DNA from: Euryarchaeota archaeon UBA229 | GTDB taxonomy: Archaea; Thermoplasmatota; Poseidoniia; Poseidoniales; Poseidoniaceae | Assembly (NCBI GenBank): GCA_002505355.1 | Contig: DAUW01000115.1 | Span: 1-5,017, forward strand | Direction: 5' to 3' | DNA length: 5,017 bases | Shown: in pieces, positions 1 through 4,973 of the stretch | Layout of the letters: every line of letters begins with the position of its first letter | How positions within the stretch are numbered: position 1 is the stretch's first letter | Notes under the pieces: generated by a model | Seen by the model: only the letters and a program-made list of their open reading frames with translations | Told to the model about the DNA's origin: nothing | Databases searched by the model: none | Translations under genes and position numbers: made by a program

Positions 1-615
1 CTTGATATCCCGGAAGTCAGTTTAGTGGCTATATTTGATGCGGATAAACAGGGCTTCCTGCGCAATGAGAGAAGTTTACTGCAGACCATTGGCAGGGCGG
101 CAAGGAACCAAAACGGCCGTGTAATTTTGTACGCTGATGGAATGTCGCCGTCAATGTCTGCAGCAATCCAGCAAACGCTTGAAAGAAGAGCGAGACAAGA
201 GGCGTATAATATTGAAAATAATGTCACCCCCAAAACCATCAAGAAAGCCCTGCCAGCGATGTACTCTAAGGATGATGAGTTCATCACCGGGACCAACACA
301 TCCGCAGGAAATAAACGATTAGTCGGCAAAAAGGGTGGTCGTGGCGATGGTGATTGGGCACAGAAATTAGGGCTAGGCGCAGGTGCATGGGGTCGAACTT
401 CGTCGGAAAACAAAAAATCAATTGGAAATTCGAATTATCAATTGGAAAATACTACAGATGTAGAGGTTGACCATAACCTGTCAGATGAGCAGATAACAGA
501 GATGTTGCTCGAGCTAAAAGCCGAGATGGAAAATGCTGCTAAGCAACTTGATTTTGAACAAGCAGCAAAACTAAGAGATCGAATTTTCGAACTAGAACAA
601 TTACTTTTGAGATGA
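1..615 (+). CDS. uvrB: UvrABC excinuclease subunit B, C-terminal part (5' end outside window)
   Basis: This is the last 204 residues of UvrB, the DNA-damage-verifying helicase-like subunit of nucleotide excision repair, which is loaded by UvrA and recruits UvrC for incision. The frame is open from base 1 and begins inside helicase motif V (LDIPEVSLVAIFDADKQGF). Motif VI follows at fragment residues 28-36 (QTIGRAARN), with the arginines that contact ATP. An RR-rich helix and the ITPK-like segment (NNVTPKTIKKAL) are typical of UvrB. A Gly/Asn/Ser-rich linker (about residues 105-155) leads to a C-terminal UVR domain (last 45 residues, with QLDFEQAAKLRDRI), which binds the matching UvrC domain. 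Nothing is missing at the 3' end; the stop is TGA at 613-615. UvrABC is bacterial in origin but is found in several archaea, including marine euryarchaea. Deoxyhypusine synthase starts 34 bases downstream, suggesting cotranscription. Confidence 0.96.
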   Translation, partial: LDIPEVSLVAIFDADKQGFLRNERSLLQTIGRAARNQNGRVILYADGMSPSMSAAIQQTLERRARQEAYNIENNVTPKTIKKALPAMYSKDDEFITGTNTSAGNKRLVGKKGGRGDGDWAQKLGLGAGAWGRTSSENKKSIGNSNYQLENTTDVEVDHNLSDEQITEMLLELKAEMENAAKQLDFEQAAKLRDRIFELEQLLLR

Positions 616-630
616 ACAGGTTCATGTTTA

Positions 631-636
631 AGAGGT
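631..636 (+). promoter_or_regulatory. Weak Shine-Dalgarno-like site before deoxyhypusine synthase
   Basis: AGAGGT lies in the 34-base gap after uvrB and resembles the anti-SD complement (GGAGGTGA). Its distance to the ATG at 650 (13 bases) is longer than usual. The closer ATG at 645 is out of frame and its reading frame closes within about 14 codons, so 650 remains the best start. There is no TATA box in this gap, consistent with read-through from uvrB. Confidence 0.4.
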
Positions 637-649
637 ATTTGGCTATGTT

Positions 650-1657
650 ATGGCGCTGTCACCGGATGACTTCGACGTCCCGGTAGTGGACTACGACTTT
701 GCCAATATCTCATCGCCAAAATCTCTGCTTGACCAAATGGCAAAAGCTGGCGGCTTTACGGCAACAAAATTAGCCACGGCCCGGACTATTTTACTAGATA
801 TGAAAGCACAACTTAAAGCGGTTGATGGCGATATAAAGCAAGTCTGTAACTGGTTATCTTTCCCAGCCTGCTTGTGCGCTACGGGAACGCGGGGATTCTT
901 TGTCGAAGCAGCCAAACACAACATGTTCAACGTTATATCAACCACGTGCGGCACCTTAGACCACGATATTGCAAGATCATATCAAAACTATTATCACGGT
1001 GCTTTCGAGTTAGATGACATTGAACTTGGCGAGCATTCTCTAATGCGGTTAGGTAATGTTATCGTTCCAAATTCATCATACGGCGAAATAATAGAACAAG
1101 TAGTGATGCCGGCACTGGAAGATATCTATCACTCAAGGTTACAGGAAACCGGGCTCACAGGAGCCGATGCATGGATTGGTTTCGGTTCAATCCACCTTGT
1201 GTGGGAACTAGGCAAGAGAATCGGTAAGCCTGATTCACTAATCTATTGGGCATGGAAACATCAAATCCCAGTTTGTATTCCAGGCATTACCGACGGCTCA
1301 ATCGGAGCACAACTCTTTATGTTTAGACAGAAATATCGAGATTTCCATATCGATACACTGGCAGATGAACAGGTAATGAGTGATTTGACTTGGGACGTTG
1401 AGGTTTCAAATGCGCTGATGGTTGGCGGCGGCATCTCTAAGCACCACGTAATTTGGTGGAACCAATATCGAGGAGGGTTAGATTCTGCAGTTTACATTAC
1501 CACCGCTCCGGAGCACGATGGTAGTCTTTCTGGTGCCCGATTAAGAGAGGCTATTTCATGGGGTAAAATGCGTCCGGAGGCACCAAATGTTTGTGTTGAG
1601 GGAGATGCAAGTGTCCTATTGCCGTTAATTGGTTATGATCTATTTGGGGGAAAATGA
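650..1657 (+). CDS. dys: Deoxyhypusine synthase (archaeal type)
   Basis: This 335-residue protein matches the full-length deoxyhypusine synthase fold. The family uses NAD and spermidine to transfer a 4-aminobutyl group to a lysine of aIF5A, the first step of hypusine formation in the cytoplasm. Recognised blocks in order are: GTRG (79-82); the NAD-site block TTCGTLDHDIARS (98-110); RLGNVIVPN (133-141); AWKHQIPVCIPGITDGSIG (201-219); GGGISKHH (259-266), whose first His (265) corresponds to human His288; APEHDGSLSGAR (286-297); and SWGK (303-306), whose Trp304 and Lys306 correspond to human Trp327 and the imine-forming Lys329. All key residues that I can align are present, so the enzyme should be active. 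The TTCGTLDHDIAR form is characteristic of archaeal members. The gene sits between uvrB and a lipoprotein gene that begins one base after its stop, implying an operon and perhaps translational coupling. The substrate aIF5A gene is not in the window. Confidence 0.95.
   Translation: MALSPDDFDVPVVDYDFANISSPKSLLDQMAKAGGFTATKLATARTILLDMKAQLKAVDGDIKQVCNWLSFPACLCATGTRGFFVEAAKHNMFNVISTTCGTLDHDIARSYQNYYHGAFELDDIELGEHSLMRLGNVIVPNSSYGEIIEQVVMPALEDIYHSRLQETGLTGADAWIGFGSIHLVWELGKRIGKPDSLIYWAWKHQIPVCIPGITDGSIGAQLFMFRQKYRDFHIDTLADEQVMSDLTWDVEVSNALMVGGGISKHHVIWWNQYRGGLDSAVYITTAPEHDGSLSGARLREAISWGKMRPEAPNVCVEGDASVLLPLIGYDLFGGK
1646..1651 (+). promoter_or_regulatory. Ribosome binding site of the lipoprotein gene
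   Basis: GGGGGA lies inside the last codons of deoxyhypusine synthase, 7 bases before ATG 1659. It supports that start over the in-frame ATG at 1629, which would add 10 residues in front of an otherwise well-formed lipoprotein signal peptide. Confidence 0.5.
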
Positions 1658-1658
1658 A

Positions 1659-3101
1659 ATGAGTAAGAAAAACAATGCTTTGATTTTGGTTTTGATGATG
1701 GGTTTTATGTCACTCTCCGGCTGTTTTGGGGAAGTAGAAAAAGCAGTTGCCGAGGAAGATTCTGGTTTCTTTGAGTTTGACAATATGCTTGATGGGAGAA
1801 CCTGGTACCACTATCCTGGGGGAGTAAACGCCATGAATAACACCACTGCACTGGGGGGTGAAAATATTCCATTCTATGCAACTTCATCATACTACAGCAT
1901 TGGCATGTCGACCTTCGAGCCGACAATGGGAATTACATCGTCAGGGAATTTGTACATCACCAGTTGGGGTAATGGTAATGCTGGCTCTACTGCAATAGTA
2001 CAGTGCAGCAATATGGTTGAAATGACCTCAATAACGGATTACACCTGTCAGGACGTCTACGGAGCGGTTCCTCCCGTTGCCAATTCTAACGACCCATATG
2101 TGTATGTTGATCCATGGACTGACCGAATTATGAAATTCGACATGCATGCCCTTGGCGGCATGACGGTAGAATGGTCAGATGATGAGGGTCAATCATGGAC
2201 TGGCCCATCAATTGCCACTGGCTATTCTGTTCAAGACCACCAAACAATCGCATCCTCACCTTATGGCGGATTACTGCATGAGACGTTGTGGGTATTCTGC
2301 ATCAACGGAAATTATCCTGCGCCGCTTTGTTCGGCCAGCCAAGATGGCGGATTTACTTGGGGCCCTGAACTTCCTGGAGCGCCAGTTGACTGTCAGAGTG
2401 GTGGACTCTCAGCACACATAATTGGTGCAGAAAACGGTAATTTTTACCGCGGCCAAATCGGCTGTAACGGAGAAGGTTATTCGATGTACAAAACCGAAGA
2501 TGGAGCAATTACTTGGACAGAACACGTACTACCAACCGAAGAATCGGGTACTGCTGATACTTGGAATGCTGAGGAGGCTCAGGTTGACACAGACACAGAA
2601 AGCAATGTCTACGCAATGTGGATGGGAATCGATAACCTACCCTACTTTTCTTACTCTACCGATGATGCATTAACCTGGTCCGATGCGGTAATGGTGGCGC
2701 CAAGTCACCTCCAGGGTACCGGTTTTCCAGTAGTTATCGCCGGTGACCCTGGCAGGGTTGCCTTTGGTTACATTGGCGAGGATGGTGACGGACTGTGGGA
2801 TGGATATATTTCCGTAATGACTGACGCATTCAACGAGACGCCACTAATCACTACTGTACAAGTGAACGCAGATGATGACCCGCTTGATAATGCTAGTCCG
2901 ACTTGTGGATATGAGCGCTGTGGTGGATTTGGCGACTTCATTGATATGCAGATTGACGCCTATGGAAGACCATGGTTAGCATTGTCACATAACCCGAATG
3001 GTGACACCGGAATTTTTGGCACATTTACCAGTGGCCCTACACTCTATGGCAATCTCACTGCTTTGACCGTTATCCCAGAAGGTGGCCCTCAAACACTTTG
3101 A
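1659..3101 (+). CDS. Secreted lipoprotein with Asp-box (BNR/sialidase-like) beta-propeller
   Basis: A 480-residue exported protein. With the start at 1659 the N terminus is a short basic stretch (MSKKNN), a hydrophobic segment (about 7-20) and a lipobox L-S-G-C with the lipidated Cys at residue 22, so it should be anchored to the outer face of the membrane. Four Asp-box motifs (S-x-D-x-G-x-x-W) follow: SDDEGQSW (173-180), SQDGGFTW (227-234), TEDGAITW (279-286) and STDDALTW (333-340). The first two are canonical; in the last two the Gly is Ala, and the third also begins with Thr. Their spacing of 52-54 residues is one propeller blade each, as in sialidase-fold proteins. Eight further cysteines (116, 130, 214, 224, 245, 269, 416, 421) could form disulfides. 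I see no sialidase FRIP/YRIP motif, so glycosidase activity is not supported; glycan or protein binding is equally possible. It is the third gene of the uvrB-dys unit, one base after dys. The 3' end overlaps the convergent gene by 13 bases. Confidence 0.85.
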   Translation: MSKKNNALILVLMMGFMSLSGCFGEVEKAVAEEDSGFFEFDNMLDGRTWYHYPGGVNAMNNTTALGGENIPFYATSSYYSIGMSTFEPTMGITSSGNLYITSWGNGNAGSTAIVQCSNMVEMTSITDYTCQDVYGAVPPVANSNDPYVYVDPWTDRIMKFDMHALGGMTVEWSDDEGQSWTGPSIATGYSVQDHQTIASSPYGGLLHETLWVFCINGNYPAPLCSASQDGGFTWGPELPGAPVDCQSGGLSAHIIGAENGNFYRGQIGCNGEGYSMYKTEDGAITWTEHVLPTEESGTADTWNAEEAQVDTDTESNVYAMWMGIDNLPYFSYSTDDALTWSDAVMVAPSHLQGTGFPVVIAGDPGRVAFGYIGEDGDGLWDGYISVMTDAFNETPLITTVQVNADDDPLDNASPTCGYERCGGFGDFIDMQIDAYGRPWLALSHNPNGDTGIFGTFTSGPTLYGNLTALTVIPEGGPQTL

Positions 3102-4039
3102 GAGAGACCTTTGCTAGCTAAATAATGCATGAGTGAGGTCCTCAACGGGACCAATGGCCGCCAACGTTGTCCATCAATTGCTTGTAATGTAGCATCTAGT
3201 GCTGATAAATCCGGCCTTGTGGACTGCTCTATCTTATTCACTGGTTGTGGTAATTGGCCTATGACTGGTCTTGACTCTAAATGTTGGGCATCAAAGTGTC
3301 CAGTGAGTCCCGCGATTGTTCGGTCATAGAGCATCTGCAGTTGCTGGTATGTCTCTTCGAGCGTCCAACCACGCCTGCCGCTAAGATGCATAATTAGTGG
3401 TAGGTCTGTTACATCACCGACAAGGCTGATTACGCTTGATGCTACGTCTTGTTGAGATACCCACCAATGCTTGTCGTTCATATTAATGGCACCGCCTGCA
3501 CGGTTGTCTAGGCACTTTTCGTATAATTTATCCAATGTAATGTTATGTTCGCCAAGGTTAGTATAGTGAATCATATCGTGAATAACGATCAATTTTGCCT
3601 CACATGGCCCAACATTCAGGACATTAGTGTTGTTAGAAATTACGATCGAGTGACAACTATACTTCAGCAATGATGCTGGATCAAACTCGGTGTTGTTAAA
3701 ATCAAAATACAATATCACATCTTGTTTAGAAATTGAGCATTCTTCAAAGATGTGTGGTATATTGTCAACAAATGTGAGCTCTGTGGAAAGTTTTGTGGTG
3801 ACTGACTGATAGTGCTCCTTGACAACACTGGTGAGAGCCTGACTAAGAATCAGTTTTTGCAATATCTCTTGTCCAAGCCCGTAAATATCGCCTAGAAAAT
3901 GGATAGTTCTACCCTCTGCCACAATCCAATCCAATAGTCGGTTATTGATTAAAAATCCGATAAAGTGTTGTGAATATTTCAATTGTAAATTATAATTTTT
4001 AATTGACTTTTTTTTATGTTTGCCTACGGCACTGATCAC
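3089..4039 (-). CDS. Unfamiliar protein resembling a degenerate NAD-epimerase (extended SDR)
   Basis: I do not recognise this 316-residue protein with certainty. It begins with GTG at 4039-4037, the first start codon after an in-frame stop near 4160. Several segments follow the extended short-chain dehydrogenase/epimerase order. A beta1/Gly-rich loop TIHFLGDIYGLGQEI (45-59) contains GxxxGxG (50-56). A strand SKQDVILYFDF (104-114) follows. IVIHDMIHYTNLGEHNITLDKL (151-172) lies where epimerases have R-x-x-N-x-YGP. WWVSQQDVASSV (192-203) lies where they have the YIHVxDVAxA block. LSGRRGWTLEETYQ (219-232) matches the 'sG...s..E' block. The C-terminal GQRWRPLVPLRTSLMHYL (290-307) resembles the usual lGW-P-tsl-eGL ending. 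The catalytic YxxxK is not visible: the expected region (about 131-150) is short and has no tyrosine, so a pseudoenzyme or non-catalytic NAD-binding protein is likely. There is no signal peptide or membrane segment. The first 40 residues are AT-rich and may be untranslated; GTG at 3922-3920 is an alternative start. No SD is evident. The family assignment is an inference at about 0.4. Confidence 0.75.
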   Translation of the reverse strand: MISAVGKHKKKSIKNYNLQLKYSQHFIGFLINNRLLDWIVAEGRTIHFLGDIYGLGQEILQKLILSQALTSVVKEHYQSVTTKLSTELTFVDNIPHIFEECSISKQDVILYFDFNNTEFDPASLLKYSCHSIVISNNTNVLNVGPCEAKLIVIHDMIHYTNLGEHNITLDKLYEKCLDNRAGGAINMNDKHWWVSQQDVASSVISLVGDVTDLPLIMHLSGRRGWTLEETYQQLQMLYDRTIAGLTGHFDAQHLESRPVIGQLPQPVNKIEQSTRPDLSALDATLQAIDGQRWRPLVPLRTSLMHYLASKGLSQSV

Positions 4040-4048
4040 CGATAATGT

Positions 4049-4063
4049 CCGGTTAACAAACCT
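4049..4063 (-). repeat. Inverted-orientation element, copy 1 (upstream of SDR-like gene)
   Basis: Read on the minus strand this is AGGTTTGTTAACCGG, ending 9 bases before the GTG start at 4039. It matches the copy at 4271-4286 except for one missing T. The core is itself a small palindrome (GGTT-tgtt-AACC), as expected for a dimeric regulator site or a short RNA structure in the leader. Confidence 0.55.
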
Positions 4064-4127
4064 AAATCTGCAGGTTTTGGTGGATACAGTTGAAAAACGG
4101 TTTCCGTGGCCAATGCTAATTTTTGTT

Positions 4128-4139
4128 AAATATATAAAA
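4128..4139 (-). promoter_or_regulatory. Possible TATA box for the SDR-like gene
   Basis: Minus-strand TTTTATATATTT is a good archaeal TATA-like core. A start of transcription about 25 bases downstream would fall near 4105 and give a leader of about 65 bases to GTG 4039. The sequence is nearly symmetric and AT-rich, so the strand is not certain. Another TATA-like stretch (minus-strand AATTATAATTT near 3988-4000) lies within the predicted N-terminal codons. Confidence 0.3.
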
Positions 4140-4145
4140 AAAAGG

Positions 4146-4156
4146 ATTATACGACA
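4146..4156 (+). repeat. Direct repeat ATTATACGACA, copy 1
   Basis: An exact 11-base match to 4204-4214, 58 bases apart start to start. Similarity continues loosely after each copy (an ATTGATTTT-like and an AATTGGATTTT-like stretch), suggesting an imperfect repeat of roughly 30 bases. It could be a paired regulator site or a small local duplication. Confidence 0.5.
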
Positions 4157-4203
4157 TTGTCAAAAATTGATTTTTTTTTACAATTCCAATTAGAGTAGTT
4201 ATA

Positions 4204-4214
4204 ATTATACGACA
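4204..4214 (+). repeat. Direct repeat ATTATACGACA, copy 2
   Basis: The second exact copy of the 11-base repeat. It lies about 37 bases upstream of the TATA box of the PRC-barrel gene, a position compatible with an activator or repressor site. Confidence 0.5.
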
Positions 4215-4250
4215 AATTCAATTGGATTTTATGTTTAAATGACCAAATAG

Positions 4251-4257
4251 TATAAAA
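4251..4257 (+). promoter_or_regulatory. TATA box of the PRC-barrel gene
   Basis: TATAAAA, preceded by an A/G-rich BRE-like AAATAG, is a strong archaeal promoter core. Transcription would be expected to begin about 25 bases on, near 4276-4282, giving a leader of about 35-40 bases that includes the SD at 4303-4307. This argues against the TTG at 4275 as the translation start, because that codon would lie at or before the transcript end. Confidence 0.55.
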
Positions 4258-4270
4258 CCCCTCACGCTAG

Positions 4271-4286
4271 AGGTTTGTTTAACCGG
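4271..4286 (+). repeat. Inverted-orientation element, copy 2 (upstream of PRC-barrel gene)
   Basis: AGGTTTGTTTAACCGG matches the reverse complement of 4049-4063 with one extra T. It falls at the predicted transcription start of the PRC-barrel gene, so it could be an operator or the first bases of the mRNA leader. Confidence 0.55.
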
Positions 4287-4302
4287 GAAGGAAAGCCGGA
4301 CA

Positions 4303-4307
4303 AGGAG
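4303..4307 (+). promoter_or_regulatory. Shine-Dalgarno site deciding the PRC-barrel start
   Basis: AGGAG is centred about 12 bases before ATG 4317 (9 bases between), a workable spacing. The ATG at 4308 directly abuts it and could not use it, so 4317 is preferred. Confidence 0.5.
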
Positions 4308-4316
4308 ATGGGAAAA

Positions 4317-4901
4317 ATGAAAAATGAAAAATACAACATTCAAGAGCTGTTGCAAAGGGATGTTTACGTGAATGATAAGAAAGTAGGAACAATAGTGGGA
4401 GAGCGTCATCACCCTAACGAAGCGAGGGTGCGATCGATGCGCATCCAAGTTGAATCTGATGTTGCTGACGAGTACATGCGCAAGCCAGCCGAGTTGGCGC
4501 CGTTACCGAAAGAGTTAGTACACAGCATCCGTAATGATGGAACGGTAAAACTATCAAAATCGATGCGTGAGTTGCAAAGAAGATGGAGAAACACGGTTAG
4601 GATAGATGAAAAATTGTATGCTCCTGACGAGATGCTCGACCGAGCAGTATTAGACAACCAGGGTCGAGAAGTTGGCGTTATTACAGAATTATTCAAGATC
4701 AAAAGAACCTACAAGGGAGTTATTGTGAAAACCAGACTTGGAATTCAGAAGGATTTTGGAGTTGAAGAAACACTGCGAATACCAATAACTGCATTCTCAA
4801 GAACAAGAGAGAGATTAGATGAAGTAGTACTATCAAGAAATTTTGATAAGGTCCTTCAGTTGCCTTCTTACATTGCAATAAATGAATTGGAAGATGAGTG
4901 A
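4317..4901 (+). CDS. Protein with two tandem PRC-barrel-like domains
   Basis: A 194-residue soluble protein without signal peptide or membrane segment. The PRC-barrel pattern (short beta strand, aspartate or asparagine turn, G-x-V/I) appears twice. The first copy, LLQRDVYVNDKKVGTIVGE (11-29), is followed by the basic VRSMRIQVE strand. The second, MLDRAVLDNQGREVGVITE (106-124), is followed by YKGVIVKTRLG. The alignable repeats indicate an internal duplication. They are joined by a basic stretch, KSMRELQRRWRNTVRID (81-97). PRC barrels are small beta-barrels used for protein or RNA contacts, as in RimM (ribosome maturation), photosystem subunit H and the archaeal CdpB cell-division proteins that work with SepF and FtsZ. 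The sequence alone does not decide between these; a role in division or ribosome assembly is inference. The start is chosen on the SD at 4303-4307 and the promoter at 4251. The gene diverges from the SDR-like gene and precedes a tRNA-Ile gene. Confidence 0.8.
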   Translation: MKNEKYNIQELLQRDVYVNDKKVGTIVGERHHPNEARVRSMRIQVESDVADEYMRKPAELAPLPKELVHSIRNDGTVKLSKSMRELQRRWRNTVRIDEKLYAPDEMLDRAVLDNQGREVGVITELFKIKRTYKGVIVKTRLGIQKDFGVEETLRIPITAFSRTRERLDEVVLSRNFDKVLQLPSYIAINELEDE

Positions 4902-4927
4902 TTTTCATCCACCATTGGGATTTTATT
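4902..4927 (+). terminator. T-rich stretch after the PRC-barrel gene, possible terminator
   Basis: Right after the TGA stop the plus strand has two short T runs (4902-4905 and 4921-4924, then TT). Archaeal termination often uses T tracts without a hairpin. These runs are short, so the call is weak. Confidence 0.25.
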
Positions 4928-4928
4928 A

Positions 4929-4950
4929 CTCCGTCACTATTATGACGGGG
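4929..4950 (+). other. Hairpin in front of tRNA-Ile
   Basis: CCGTCA (4931-4936) and TGACGG (4943-4948) form a perfect 6-base stem with loop CTATTA. It extends to 8 pairs if T4930-G4949 and C4929-G4950 are counted. No T tract follows it, so it is not a classical intrinsic terminator on the plus strand. The AT-only part of the loop (4937-4943) sits 31-37 bases before the tRNA and might be the tRNA's TATA-like box. Confidence 0.45.
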
Positions 4951-4973
4951 AGGTTAGTGGCCGAACTGCCAAT

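Larger units (their letters stand above)
4040..4316. other. AT-rich divergent intergenic region
   Basis: This 277-base stretch separates the minus-strand SDR-like gene from the plus-strand PRC-barrel gene. I find no credible gene in it. It contains a TATA-like box for each direction, homopolymer tracts (A8 at 4136-4143 and T9 at 4171-4179), the 11-base direct repeat ATTATACGACA (4146-4156 and 4204-4214), and a 15/16-base element in inverted orientation at its two ends (4049-4063 and 4271-4286). It is therefore best read as a divergent control region. Confidence 0.6.

Noticed and set aside
691..954. Minus-strand reading frame inside dys
   Set aside because: It lies wholly opposite a strongly conserved gene, has no recognisable motif, and is best explained as a shadow of the coding strand.
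1629..1658. Longer start for the lipoprotein gene at ATG 1629
   Set aside because: It would add MVMIYLGENE, charged residues before a complete signal peptide, and overlap dys by 29 bases. ATG 1659 has a suitably spaced GGGGGA and gives a standard lipoprotein N terminus.
2179..2673. Two consecutive plus-strand frames inside the lipoprotein gene
   Set aside because: They are out of frame with the Asp-box protein, have no motif and no SD. The Asp-box frame is continuous, so there is no frameshift to explain.
1659..3101. Annotation as an active sialidase
   Set aside because: Asp boxes are structural and common to many propellers. I cannot find the FRIP-type motif or a convincing catalytic set.
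4171..4179. T9 tract as a transcription terminator
   Set aside because: It lies between two divergent genes, so no plus-strand transcript should be ending there. It is more likely a flexible or bent promoter-proximal tract.
4275..4316. TTG 4275 or ATG 4308 as start of the PRC-barrel gene
   Set aside because: TTG 4275 lies at the predicted transcription start with no SD. ATG 4308 directly follows the AGGAG so cannot use it. ATG 4317 fits both promoter and SD.
4040..4316. CRISPR array, att site or mobile element in the intergenic region
   Set aside because: There are only two copies of the direct repeat with unequal surroundings, no regular spacers, no transposase or integrase gene, and no duplicated tRNA end visible.
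4218..4448. Minus-strand reading frame over the PRC-barrel promoter and 5' end
   Set aside because: It runs opposite the promoter, SD and conserved first PRC repeat, and its translation shows no family features.
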